64,000 nucleotides of DNA from Oscillospiraceae bacterium (GCA_017847875.1 JAGASN010000020.1:1-64000); one strand, 5' to 3'; shown: positions 1 through 7,482, numbered from the stretch's first letter. Notes: a model not told the origin generated them from the sequence alone. Program-made: numbers and translations.

Positions 1-349
1 GTTCTTTAATAGCAAGAATCAACTCTGCCATCTTACCAAAGGCTCTTTGCTGAAGCAATGTGGATACCAAGGCCTTCGTTATTTCGTCAGTACTCATCGC
101 ATCGACTAACATAGCAATACATTCAGAATATACTTTTTCGGCTGAAAAGCCAATCATCGAATCAAACGGGTCATTCATATTCAATGGTGTTTGAGCGTAA
201 ACAACCCCATGACGAATATTTTCTATATCATAAATTGTTTCTGCGTCCCTTCTGCAAGGTCTATACTGATAGAATAATCCACCAGCTTTCTTTATGTTTT
301 CCTGCATGCTTTTTGCTTCTTTTTCAGATGACATATTTTGATTAGACAT
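1..349 (-). CDS. DUF2971-family protein, partial (C-terminus off the left edge)
   Basis: I translated this by hand because it runs off the window edge. The ATG at 349 has an AGGAGA ribosome binding site just upstream, and 116 codons are visible. Residues ~24-65 contain YQYRP, then VVYAQTPLNMNDPFDSM. This matches the DUF2971 pattern, in which a Y-R segment is followed by an 'asparagine-asp-pro-phe-asp' box. DUF2971 proteins are uncharacterised and often found in accessory and defence-associated regions. The catalytic role is unknown, and I infer none. It is probably transcribed from the promoter at 467-495. It overlaps by 8 bases the short HTH remnant at 342-422. It sits at the left of the mobile element and may be cargo. 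Confidence 0.7.
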   Translation of the reverse strand, partial: MSNQNMSSEKEAKSMQENIKKAGGLFYQYRPCRRDAETIYDIENIRHGVVYAQTPLNMNDPFDSMIGFSAEKVYSECIAMLVDAMSTDEITKALVSTLLQQRAFGKMAELILAIKE

Positions 350-422
350 TGCATCTCCTTTGCTGATCTACAGACTGTACGATTTCCTTTATTGAATACC
401 AGCGTTCAAGGTTGTTATCCAT
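342..422 (-). pseudogene. Truncated excisionase-type HTH protein (26-codon remnant)
   Basis: A short ORF starts at ATG 422 behind a strong GGAGGG site and reads MDNNLERWYSIKEIVQSV before stopping inside the DUF2971 start region. The 'NNLERWYSIKEI' start is the beginning of a common small helix-turn-helix (excisionase-family) protein that normally continues for ~60 residues. Here the homology ends after about 18 residues. I infer that the 5' end of an HTH gene was fused upstream of the DUF2971 gene by deletion. It could still act as a translated leader, because its stop overlaps the next start. Family recognition is from memory of the motif, not from a search. Confidence 0.5.
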
Positions 423-466
423 GGTGAAACCCTCCGTTTTCACAAAAATACAATTTTACATTGTAT

Positions 467-495
467 AGTATAACACAATTCTCAAAATTTTTCAA
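467..495 (-). promoter_or_regulatory. Sigma-A promoter for HTH remnant/DUF2971
   Basis: On the minus strand, TTGAAA (495-490) and TATACT (472-467) are separated by exactly 17 bases. The start site would fall about 40 bases before the HTH-remnant ATG and ~110 bases before DUF2971. Confidence 0.65.
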
Positions 496-548
496 GGTTT
501 AATAGGGGTTTATTCGGGGTTGACACGAAAAAGTCATAAATTGTACGG

Positions 549-588
549 TAAAAAAGCCTTCTTTCGAGAGCTTCGAGAGAAGGCTTTG
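549..588 (-). terminator. Rho-independent terminator after the AAA ATPase gene
   Basis: A 10-bp stem AAAGCCTTCT/AGAAGGCTTT encloses a partly self-complementary loop. On the minus strand it is followed by a T run, and it lies just past the ATPase stop at 605. Confidence 0.7.
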
Positions 589-604
589 AAAACTATATGT
601 AGAA

Positions 605-1975
605 TCAGACAAACGACGGGACAAAGCGTGGATGCACACGGCGGTTATAGTCTTTGTTATAGGTGGCAAAAAGAGATTCAAGCTTAACGATATGTACGTT
701 ATCATAATGCTTGTTCAAGGTCCAGTAGCTATCAGGGACACGGTTTACGGTGCAGATAACGTATTCATTTTCGTAAAACGGTCGGTCTTTCGTGGTACTG
801 TTCTCAATCTCCTTCCAGAGCTTTTGTGTGAGCTTTCCACCGGGAATTGTATCGTAATAGGCATATACCGCCCGCTTTTTCTCACAGGCAAAATCAAAAG
901 TCACATTGCCGACCTTGACATTTCGATAACTTAAATCCTTGGTGTCAATGTATTCCGTCGAAATGGAAATGATGTTTTGATTCAACCAATAGACACACAT
1001 TTCATTATAAAATGCAGAAAGGATCACGTCGTTAAAATATCTCATAAAACGATCAAAAACATCTTCGCCAAAGCTACCGTCTGCATTGGGAACGGCGGTC
1101 AGCAAAGTCTTATACCACAGAGCAATGTAACTGTTTGCGGGATAATATTTTGTGTGACCGTTCTTTTCGGGTTCCTTGCGGACAAGACCAAATTCACACA
1201 GCGTTTTAACGTATTTATCGCATTTGTTTTTGGGATAACCTGAAAACACCGCCAGTTCGCTGATGCGATTATAACCATTCACCATTGCATATAAAAGCGT
1301 GTTGTAGCTTTCGGGAGTTCGGAAGCACTTACACATTTTGTCTTTCATTAAGCGGTAAAACGGTGAATTGATATGTAATAGCGCCTTTATGTTTTCCTCA
1401 AAAGAAATGCTCGTATCATATAAAGACAAAAGCTCCGTAACACCTGCCGACAAGCAAAAGATATCTACTGAGTCCTTGTCGCTTACGGATGGTGTCTCGG
1501 CAATCTCCTGCGTGGAATACGGTGCTATGGATATCGTTTGGCAAGGGATTTCAATCTGTTCCCAAGGTCTACCGATTAACACTACAAGCACATCGCTATT
1601 ACTTTCTTCTGAAAACTTCTTTAGTGCAGCGTAAAAATCAGTCTTATCATTTCGTTCGCCCGCATCGTCAAAAAAGACGGTTGGGTGTTTTTCTTTGCTA
1701 TAGATCTTCAGACAATCGAAGAACATCGCCCAAGTCGTGCAATCCTTAAAGACGTCGGGATAACGCTCCGCAAATAATTTAAGTGCCAGTTCAGAGCTGA
1801 TATGCCGAAAAGAAAAGTACAGACTATCCTTATTCTCGGCGCAGTAAGATAACGCCGCATAGGTCTTGCCCATTCCCGAATCTGCCGAGAAGAACAACAC
1901 ATTATTGCCCGAAGGAGCAGAGCGGAAACCTTCAATATCTGATTTTAATTTATCGGGTATTCGTTTCAAAATCAT
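605..1975 (-). CDS. AAA-family ATPase with DUF234-like C-terminus
   Basis: A 456-residue protein. A P-loop (SADSGMGKT) lies at residues ~30-38, followed by a Walker B-like VFFDDAG near residue 100. A winged-helix-like segment (SELAVFSGYPKNKCDKYVKTLCEFGLV) lies in the middle. The C-terminal third, with 'YYPANSYIALWYKTLL', resembles DUF234. This is the layout of the archaeal-type ATPase family (AAA_14/DUF234) that is common as mobile-element or toxin-antitoxin-like cargo in anaerobes. The function is not established for the family. No signal peptide or membrane segment is visible. The ATG at 1975 gives full length, but the ribosome binding site (GGTGAT) is weak. It is monocistronic, with TATAAT at 2016-2011 upstream and a terminator downstream. 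Confidence 0.7.
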   Translation of the reverse strand: MILKRIPDKLKSDIEGFRSAPSGNNVLFFSADSGMGKTYAALSYCAENKDSLYFSFRHISSELALKLFAERYPDVFKDCTTWAMFFDCLKIYSKEKHPTVFFDDAGERNDKTDFYAALKKFSEESNSDVLVVLIGRPWEQIEIPCQTISIAPYSTQEIAETPSVSDKDSVDIFCLSAGVTELLSLYDTSISFEENIKALLHINSPFYRLMKDKMCKCFRTPESYNTLLYAMVNGYNRISELAVFSGYPKNKCDKYVKTLCEFGLVRKEPEKNGHTKYYPANSYIALWYKTLLTAVPNADGSFGEDVFDRFMRYFNDVILSAFYNEMCVYWLNQNIISISTEYIDTKDLSYRNVKVGNVTFDFACEKKRAVYAYYDTIPGGKLTQKLWKEIENSTTKDRPFYENEYVICTVNRVPDSYWTLNKHYDNVHIVKLESLFATYNKDYNRRVHPRFVPSFV

Positions 1976-2070
1976 AGCATCACCGTCATATCATAAGTTG
2001 ACTTTTTATCATTATAGCAGATTTTCGTTCGTTTTTCTATGAATTTCAAGAAAATTTCAAAATATTTTTT

Positions 2071-2113
2071 CAGCCGAAAAATCCCGTAAATAAAGGGTTT
2101 TCGGCTGTTTTTT
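2071..2113 (+). terminator. Plus-strand terminator with no upstream gene
   Basis: Arms CAGCCGAAAA and TTTTCGGCTG, extended by CCC/GGG, surround a 9-base loop and are followed by TTTTTT. The T tail fits only plus-strand transcription, yet no plus-strand gene lies between 1 and 2071. Confidence 0.65.
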
Positions 2114-2587
2114 GTTTTCGGATGCAAAATTCTTTTCGAAAAAGGGTTGTCCATTTGCCCGACCTCATTCGGAACTAGTGAAGGGACAAAACCCTGATAA
2201 CACGCTGTTTCCAAGTGGAAAAGAAAAAATAATATGTCCATTTCCTCAAAAAAGTCAGCAATTAAAAGTGAGGACACTAAAAAGTTCTTTGCCAAACTCC
2301 CACGAAATTCGCTAATTGGTTAGTGAGAGAAATAAGTGAAAAACGTTTTTGCTTGTCGGATATTCACCCCGTACCCCGCTGACTACTCCTTGAGGGGCTC
2401 TATTGAACTTTGACAACTGAATGACCGGCTGAATGAGATATGTTTTTTCGGTGAAGTATCGCCACGATATGAGCGTACCAAGAAAAACAAAACGTTGCGG
2501 TGAGACTCCGGAATAGGAACGACATTCAGGCAGATCGGCGTAGGAGACGGTATAAGACTGCCTCTCCTTATATCGAGCTCTTTACAT

Positions 2588-2608
2588 AGCCACACAAACC
2601 GTGTGGCT
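2588..2608 (+). promoter_or_regulatory. Leader hairpin before the HTH gene
   Basis: Perfect stem AGCCACAC/GTGTGGCT with an AAACC loop, 12 bases before the AAGGAGG ribosome binding site. There is no T tail, so it is probably an mRNA structure rather than a terminator. Confidence 0.45.
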
Positions 2609-2636
2609 GAACATTCTCAGAAGGAGGTAAAAGATT

Positions 2637-2867
2637 ATGAGAAAAACAGAGTTAAGAGAACTCTACAAAATGATGTTTCCGGACTATCCGGACATCGTAA
2701 CCGTTGCTCAGCTTCAGAAGATGCTGGGCATCAGCAGACACTTGGCATACGACCTTATCAATGACGGATATATCTCCGGCATCAAAATTGGGAACGCCTT
2801 TAAGATTCCGAAGGTCAATGTCATCAACTACGTTATGGAGGAAGGAGGTGAGAAAAATGCAGGTTGA
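2637..2867 (+). CDS. Excisionase/MerR-like helix-turn-helix protein
   Basis: A 76-residue basic protein with one HTH (residues ~21-65: VTVAQLQKMLGISRHLAYDLINDGYISGIKIG). Its recognition-helix and wing layout is that of the excisionase/HTH_17 family. Such proteins usually direct excision of an integrated element or regulate its first operon. The ATG at 2637 follows AAGGAGG. The stop overlaps the start of the RepA-like gene by 11 bases, so translation is likely coupled. Position at the head of the replication/mobilisation operon, with the integrase at its end, supports a role as element regulator or recombination directionality factor. Which of the two cannot be told from sequence. Confidence 0.75.
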   Translation: MRKTELRELYKMMFPDYPDIVTVAQLQKMLGISRHLAYDLINDGYISGIKIGNAFKIPKVNVINYVMEEGGEKNAG

Positions 2868-3882
2868 AAAACTAAGAACCGTTGATGCAGACACCTTGTT
2901 ATCAACGCCGCTTCGAAAGACTTTATTCATTGTGGAGGGCTTGATACCGCAAGGATTGAGCGTGTTATCGGGCGCAAGCAAAATCGGCAAAAGCTGGTTG
3001 ATGTTGTGGCTCGGGATGCAAGTGGCACGGGGAAATCCTGTGTGGGAATTTGAAACCCATAAGTGCGACGTGCTCTATTTGTGCTTAGAAGATACTCACG
3101 TTCGCATTCAAAACCGCTTGTATCAGCTCACGGATGAAGCACCTGCCGAGCTTAGAATTGCCACCACAAGCTATCAGATTGGCAACGGCTTAGAGCAGCA
3201 GATTGAAGATTATCTGTCCGACTTTCCTAACACAAAGCTTGTGATCATCGACACCTTTCAGAAGGTTCGTGACTCTCGAAACACCCTTGGCAAAAGCGGA
3301 ATGTATGCGGGAGATTACGACGATATCACAGCGCTGAAAAACATTTCGGACAAGTTCGGGATAGCGGTGATTGTAGTCCATCACGTTCGCAAAATGAAAG
3401 ATGCAAACGACCCGTTCAACGAGGTTACGGGTTCAACGGGTATCACGGGAGCCGCCGATACTAGCTTTATTTTGAAGCGAAGTCGCTCAAGCGAGATGGG
3501 AACGCTCCTTGCAACGGGGCGAGATATTGAGTATCAGGAGCTTACCTTAAAGTTCGATAACGGTACGCATTTATGGGAGCTTGTGGAGCGAAAGAACGCC
3601 GATGATCTTCACCGAGAAGAGATTCCCGACTTTCTTTTTCGGCTCGTTCAGTTCATAGCCTTACGCAGAACTTGGCAAGGCACAGCAAGTCAGTTACTTA
3701 CCCAAATGAACGAAACCGAAGCTACGGCAAACGTAGTAACAAAGCTACTTGCGAGGTTTTCGTCAGAGGTTTTGATGCCGCAGGGCATTGAATACCGAAC
3801 AAAACGCACAGGGACAAGCCGCCTGATTCGGCTTGAAATGAGTGACAGCGGTGACGGAAATGACGGCGAGATCTCTATATAG
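2857..3882 (+). CDS. RepA-like AAA ATPase/helicase (AAA_25)
   Basis: A 341-residue protein starting at ATG 2857 behind GGAGGTGAG. The frame stays open upstream to 2704, but that part overlaps the HTH gene and has no ribosome binding site. A P-loop (GASKIGKS) lies at residues 39-46 and Walker B (KLVIIDTFQ) near residue 127. The VVHHVRK and 'GSTGITGAADTSFIL' segments are typical of RecA-fold plasmid RepA helicases (RSF1010 RepA/AAA_25). In integrative elements this family is thought to help replication after excision. A winged-helix-like C-terminus (residues ~255-330) may bind DNA. It is translationally coupled to the HTH gene and followed by the mobilisation genes. Confidence 0.8.
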   Translation: MQVEKLRTVDADTLLSTPLRKTLFIVEGLIPQGLSVLSGASKIGKSWLMLWLGMQVARGNPVWEFETHKCDVLYLCLEDTHVRIQNRLYQLTDEAPAELRIATTSYQIGNGLEQQIEDYLSDFPNTKLVIIDTFQKVRDSRNTLGKSGMYAGDYDDITALKNISDKFGIAVIVVHHVRKMKDANDPFNEVTGSTGITGAADTSFILKRSRSSEMGTLLATGRDIEYQELTLKFDNGTHLWELVERKNADDLHREEIPDFLFRLVQFIALRRTWQGTASQLLTQMNETEATANVVTKLLARFSSEVLMPQGIEYRTKRTGTSRLIRLEMSDSGDGNDGEISI

Positions 3883-3938
3883 AAGACACCGTCACAACCG
3901 TCATTGTCGTCACAAACAAAAGAAAGGATTTGATATTT

Positions 3939-4199
3939 ATGAGAATCAGAACACAAGGAATTAACGTAAGAGTAACACCCGCCGAGAAAGAAAAACTCAG
4001 CGAAAGCGCAATGTATTGCGGACTTTCTCTGTCGGAATATCTCAGAAGATTGGGCCTTGGAAAGAACGTTAAAGCCGCAACTGATGAGAAAATCTATAAG
4101 ACTTTTCGACTGGTAAGACAACTCAAAAAGGACTTGGACTCCCTTGGAAAAAGCGAAATCCTCTATCGGCTAAGCGTAATAGAGGACCTACTGAAGTAA
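3939..4199 (+). CDS. MobC-like ribbon-helix-helix mobilisation protein (short)
   Basis: An 86-residue protein. The core INVRVTPAEKEKLSESAMYCGLSLSEYLRRLGLG is a ribbon-helix-helix: a short strand followed by two helices with the typical 'S-x-S-E-Y-L-R' turn. This form is found in relaxosome accessory proteins (MobC/NikA). ATG 3939 is chosen over an in-frame TTG at 3930 because AAAGGA lies 10 bases upstream. A lysine-rich C-terminal helix may mediate dimer or partner contacts. It precedes a second MobC-type gene, with a hairpin cluster between them. A relaxosome role is inferred from fold and position. Alternatively it could be a simple transcriptional repressor. Confidence 0.6.
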   Translation: MRIRTQGINVRVTPAEKEKLSESAMYCGLSLSEYLRRLGLGKNVKAATDEKIYKTFRLVRQLKKDLDSLGKSEILYRLSVIEDLLK

Positions 4200-4211
4200 T
4201 GAAAATGACGC

Positions 4212-4298
4212 AGAGGTTTTAGGCTGCGCTATCGTAGCGAGCAGACTGTTTGTACTCCCAAACAGTAAAAACTCGTTAGGATGTCTCCTAAAACCTCT
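4212..4298. other. Nested hairpin cluster, candidate origin of transfer
   Basis: Three inverted repeats lie within 87 bases. The outer arms are AGAGGTTTTAGG (4212-4223) and CCTAAAACCTCT (4287-4298). Inside are CGCTA-TCG-TAGCG (4227-4239) and ACTGTTTG-TACTCC-CAAACAGT (4245-4266). The cluster separates two MobC-like genes, the usual place for an oriT. An mRNA-level or terminator role is less likely because no T tail follows. Confidence 0.5.
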
Positions 4299-4315
4299 CT
4301 CGGAAAGGAACGATC

Positions 4316-4654
4316 ATGAACAAAAGAATTAAGAAACAGTTTTGGCTCTCACCCCAAGAGGCGGCAGAGCTTAAAAGAAAAGCAGAGCTTGCAGGAATAT
4401 CGGAAACAGCAGTGATTCGTTTGCTGATCCGTGGCTATGAGCCGAGAGAAAAACCGGACGGCAATTTCTATGAAGCGATGCGAAAACTGTCTGCCATCGG
4501 CAACAACATCAATCAGCTTGCGGTGAAAGCACACGCACTTGGATTTATTGATGCGCCGATGTTGAAAGCAGAAGCTTTGCGATGGCATCAGTTTCAAGCT
4601 GATGTGGAAGCCACCTTCCTGCGACCACAGCAAAGCAATCTCAAATGGAAATAA
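4316..4654 (+). CDS. MobC-family plasmid mobilisation relaxosome protein
   Basis: A 112-residue basic protein. The N-terminal ribbon-helix-helix (KKQFWLSPQEAAELKRKAELAGISETAVIRLLIRGYEP) is followed by the conserved MobC segment 'FYEAMRKLSAIGNNINQLAVKAHALG'. This segment is diagnostic of PF05713-type MobC proteins, which assist a relaxase in opening DNA at oriT. GGAAAGGA lies before ATG 4316. In related elements a relaxase gene normally follows MobC directly. Here a ParB-like gene follows instead, so the element would need a relaxase from elsewhere or use an unusual one. Confidence in the family is high; functionality is unknown. Confidence 0.8.
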   Translation: MNKRIKKQFWLSPQEAAELKRKAELAGISETAVIRLLIRGYEPREKPDGNFYEAMRKLSAIGNNINQLAVKAHALGFIDAPMLKAEALRWHQFQADVEATFLRPQQSNLKWK

Positions 4655-4671
4655 GAAAGGAATGATGCACA

Positions 4672-5589
4672 ATGACAAAACGAAAAACGGATTTTACTCT
4701 ACCGTCTTACGATGATATTTTTACTACACAAGAAATGCGGGACGATGCAAAGCTTGAGAAAGTGCAAAACATACCTCTTGCCGAGCTTCACCCATTCAAA
4801 GACCATCCTTTTAAGATTTTGAACAACGAGGAAATGGAGCGAATGATTGAAAGTATCCGCAAAGTGGGTGCAATCACTCCGGCACTTGCCAGACCGATGC
4901 CTGATGGTGGCTATGAATTGATCTCAGGGCACAGACGGCTTGCGGCGTGTCAGGTGTTGGGCTTGGAAACAATGCCCGTCATCGTTCGTGAGATGTCCGA
5001 TGATGAAGCTGTGATCGCAATGGTAGATGCCAACCTACAAAGAGAAACGATCTTGCCCAGCGAAAAAGCCTTTGCTTACAAGATGAAGCTTGATGCAATA
5101 AAACATCAGGGTAAAGCTTCTATGCAAGTTGCAGAGAAGTTGCTTAGCGTAGAAATTGTTGCTGATGATGCAGGAGAAAGTAAAGACCAAGTTCGAAGAT
5201 ATATCCGCTTAACCTACTTGATTCCCGAATTGCTTACGATGGTGGATGAAAACAAAATTGCTTTCAGTCCCGCTGTAGAGATCTCCTACTTGGAGCACTC
5301 AGAACAGCTCGTGTTGCTCGATGCAATGAATCTCAACGACTGCACACCATCCCACGCACAGAGTATACGACTTAAGAAACTATCGCAGGAAGGTTTGCTC
5401 GACCAAAACGCAATTTATGAAATTATGTCGGAGGAAAAGCCAAATCAGCAAGAGCAGATCAAGCTCAAGCGTGATGACCTTCGAAAATACTTTCCGCCGA
5501 ATTATACGGACGAGCAGATCAAAAAAGATATTGTCAAAGGTTTGGAACTGTTGAAACGACAGCGAGACCGAAACCGAGACGCACGCTGA
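4672..5589 (+). CDS. ParB-like partition/nuclease-domain protein
   Basis: A 305-residue protein. The ParB N-terminal domain spans residues ~35-130, with 'IPLAELHPFKDHPFKI' and the nucleotide-binding box 'LISGHRRLAACQVLGLETMPVIV'. The 'LQRETILPSEKAFAYKMKLDAIKHQG' region and a central HTH (KDQVRRYIRLTYLIPELL) also fit the ParB family. No ParA partner is present in the window. Orphan ParB-like proteins are common in integrative mobilisable elements, where they may aid maintenance or regulate element genes. ATG 4672 follows an AAGAAAGGA site, 17 bases after the MobC stop, so it is probably in the same operon. The C-terminus is charged and probably flexible. Confidence 0.8.
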   Translation: MTKRKTDFTLPSYDDIFTTQEMRDDAKLEKVQNIPLAELHPFKDHPFKILNNEEMERMIESIRKVGAITPALARPMPDGGYELISGHRRLAACQVLGLETMPVIVREMSDDEAVIAMVDANLQRETILPSEKAFAYKMKLDAIKHQGKASMQVAEKLLSVEIVADDAGESKDQVRRYIRLTYLIPELLTMVDENKIAFSPAVEISYLEHSEQLVLLDAMNLNDCTPSHAQSIRLKKLSQEGLLDQNAIYEIMSEEKPNQQEQIKLKRDDLRKYFPPNYTDEQIKKDIVKGLELLKRQRDRNRDAR

Positions 5590-5715
5590 TTCGAACCAAA
5601 GTGTTTGCGGCGTAACAATTCGCACAATGGAGAGAACTTCGAACCTGCGGTATAATAGTGCCGTCGGTTTGGAGTTCGTTCTGCGTGCTAATCTAAATTT
5701 TAGGAGGAAAATAAA
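5590..5715 (+). promoter_or_regulatory. Integrase upstream region with promoter and GGAGAGAAC motif
   Basis: TATAAT at 5653-5658 lies 17 bases after TGGAGA (5630-5635), giving a weak promoter for the integrase. The -35 overlaps GGAGAGAAC (5631-5639). That motif recurs in the tRNA-Ser-half array (7143, 7156 and 7341; a variant at 7328), so it could be an integrase arm-type site. Confidence 0.4.
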
Positions 5716-6915
5716 ATGGTAGCAGGACATCTGCAAATTAAAAAAGGTTATTATTACGCCGTACTCAGTTGGAATAGCGGCGAAAAAAGAAAAACAAAAT
5801 GGGTTCCCCTCGGACTACCCGAAAAGGGAAACAAGCGCAAAGCTCAGGTGGAACTTTCAAAGATCCGAAGCGAGTTTATCGTTCCCGTCGAAGAAGGCGA
5901 TCTAAGTGCCGATATGCTGTTCGCCGATTATCTGCTCGAATGGCTTGACATTGCAAAGGGACGTTTGGCAATCGCTACTTACAGTTCATACGTGGGACTA
6001 ATTAAAAGTTCTATTGAGCCGTACTTCCGTCAGAAGAAGCTGACACTGCGTGAACTGGAAGCAAGGCACGTTCAAAGCTTCTATTCCGAAAAGCTCAAGG
6101 TCGTTAAGCCCAATACAGTCATCCACTACCACGCAATTATTCACTCGGCTCTCAAATACGCTGTGAAAACAGATATGATCATTCAAAATGTAGCGGATAA
6201 AGTTGACCGACCAAAGAAAAACGATTTTCAGCCGGTGTTCTTAACAGCTGAGGAAGCGCAGAAAATGTTTGAAGCCCTCAAGGGCACAAAGTTAGAGCTT
6301 CCCGTTTTGGTAGCGGCATTTTATGGACTGCGCCGTGGTGAGGTGTTGGGACTGAAGTGGGATGCCATTGATTTTGAACGAGGAACAATTTCCATCAAGA
6401 GAACCGTAACCTCTATCAATCTGGACGGCAAGTATCAGGAAATTGAAAAGGAATCAGCAAAGACAAAGTCGAGTTTAAGAACACTTCCGCTGATCGGCAG
6501 TTTTAAAGAATATTTTATGCAAGTCAAGGAAGCGCAGGAGCTGAACAAAAAGGTCTGCGGAAATTGCTACAACTATCAGTACGACGGGTATGTGTTCGTG
6601 GATGAAATGGGAGAAAGAATGAAGGCTAACTATCTAACCACACGTTTCCCCGAACTTCTCGAAAAGAAAGGACTGCGCCGTATGCGATTTCACGATCTTC
6701 GTCATAGCTGTGCTTCGCTGCTTCTTGCAAACGGCGTACCCCTCAAGCACATTCAGGAGTGGCTGGGTCACTCGGATTTTTCTACGACAGCAAACATTTA
6801 TGCGCATTTGGATTATAGTGCAAAGATCACTTCGGCTCAGGCAATGGAAAGCGGATTGCAATTGCCCGAAGCAGGTGGCTTCACAAGCCGTTGGAGCGGT
6901 GAAGTTCCAAATTAG
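5716..6915 (+). CDS. Tyrosine-type site-specific integrase
   Basis: A 399-residue protein of the phage/ICE integrase family. It has an N-terminal arm-binding AP2-like segment (residues 5-40), a SAM-like core-binding domain (~70-165) and a C-terminal catalytic domain (~175-375). Catalytic residues are visible: Arg in YGLRRGEVLGL (~205), His-x-x-Arg in FHDLRHSCASLL (~326-329), His in WLGHSD (~351) and the nucleophile Tyr in NIYAHLD (~361). The ATG at 5716 follows TTAGGAGGAAAA. It lies at the element's edge, convergent with and 94 bases from the 3' end of an intact tRNA-Ser, so integration into that tRNA is the natural inference. The region around 7009-7099 would then contain one attachment site. 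Confidence 0.93.
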   Translation: MVAGHLQIKKGYYYAVLSWNSGEKRKTKWVPLGLPEKGNKRKAQVELSKIRSEFIVPVEEGDLSADMLFADYLLEWLDIAKGRLAIATYSSYVGLIKSSIEPYFRQKKLTLRELEARHVQSFYSEKLKVVKPNTVIHYHAIIHSALKYAVKTDMIIQNVADKVDRPKKNDFQPVFLTAEEAQKMFEALKGTKLELPVLVAAFYGLRRGEVLGLKWDAIDFERGTISIKRTVTSINLDGKYQEIEKESAKTKSSLRTLPLIGSFKEYFMQVKEAQELNKKVCGNCYNYQYDGYVFVDEMGERMKANYLTTRFPELLEKKGLRRMRFHDLRHSCASLLLANGVPLKHIQEWLGHSDFSTTANIYAHLDYSAKITSAQAMESGLQLPEAGGFTSRWSGEVPN

Positions 6916-6970
6916 GGTATGCAAAAAATGTTGTAGGCTCCGACCACTTGTTCTAAAAAAAGCAAAAAGA

Positions 6971-7005
6971 AAAAAGCCTGAAATCGGCTTGATTACAGGC
7001 TTTTT
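6971..7005. terminator. Bidirectional terminator between integrase and tRNA-Ser
   Basis: Stem AAAAAGCCTG/CAGGCTTTTT with a 15-base loop. The A/T flanks can serve both the plus-strand integrase and the minus-strand tRNA. Confidence 0.75.
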
Positions 7006-7008
7006 CGA

Positions 7009-7099
7009 TGGCGGAGAGTGAGGGATTCGAACCCTCGTGCGATTTCACTCGCAACTCGATTTCGAGTCGAGCTCGTTATGACCACTTCGATAACTCTCC
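7009..7099 (-). tRNA. tRNA-Ser, anticodon CGA
   Basis: On the minus strand the acceptor arms are GGAGAGT/ACTCTCC, the anticodon stem is CTCGA/TCGAG around loop CTCGAAA (anticodon CGA, reading UCG), and a long class-II variable arm is typical of tRNA-Ser. The T arm is GAGGG-TTCGAAT-CCCTC, the discriminator is G, and CCA is encoded. It is intact and so probably functional. Its 3' end faces the integrase, making it the likely attachment site. The D-arm/variable region differs from the partial copies at 7250, 7434 and 7628. Confidence 0.93.
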
Positions 7100-7249
7100 G
7101 TGTATTTTCTGAACTGTAGTTTTTCTCAATCAAAATATATTTGGAGAGAACTACAGGAGAGAACAGGAAAAAATATTCGATTTTAATGTTTTGAAACCTC
7201 AATAAAATCAAGGTTTTTCTACGGACGAAACTGCCAAATGGTCTTAAAT

Positions 7250-7289
7250 TTTCGAGTCAGCCCCGTTATGACCACTTCGATAACCCTCC
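7250..7289 (-). pseudogene. tRNA-Ser 5' half, copy 2
   Basis: Minus strand GGAGGGTTATCGAAGTGG through CTCGAAA. It is nearly identical to the intact tRNA-Ser 5' half (7099 downward) and diverges abruptly after the anticodon loop. Confidence 0.75.
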
Positions 7290-7433
7290 GTGTATATTTC
7301 CATCCGCTTTTAACTCAAAAATTTTTTGGAGAGAAAAGCAGGAGAGAACACTGAAAAATATTCGATTTTTGATTTTGAAAACCCTTTAAAATCAAGGATT
7401 TCCGGCGGACGAAACGACCAAGCAGCCGTAAAA

Positions 7434-7472
7434 TTTCGAGTGCTGCACCTTCGACCACTCGGACAACTCTCC
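7434..7472 (-). pseudogene. tRNA-Ser 5' half, copy 3 (different allele)
   Basis: Minus strand GGAGAGTTGTCCGAGTGG through CTCGAAA. The D-arm sequence differs from the intact gene and looks like a more standard tRNA-Ser. It therefore probably derives from a distinct tRNA-Ser source rather than from simple local duplication. Confidence 0.7.
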
Positions 7473-7482
7473 GTATATAAAG

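Larger units (their letters stand above)
1976..2636. other. 660-bp intergenic region between divergent mobile-element genes
   Basis: No credible gene is seen on either strand. It contains a TATAAT on the minus strand (2016-2011) for the ATPase gene, a plus-oriented terminator (2071-2113) with no gene ahead of it, and AT-rich sequence of unknown role. A perfect 8-bp hairpin (2588-2608) lies just before the HTH gene. The region could hold control or replication signals of the element, but I see no iterons. Confidence 0.5.

Noticed and set aside
5590-5600. GATTCGAACC match to the tRNA-Ser T arm as a possible att copy
   Set aside because: Only 10 bases match and flanking acceptor sequence is missing; chance or T-arm-like coincidence is more likely.
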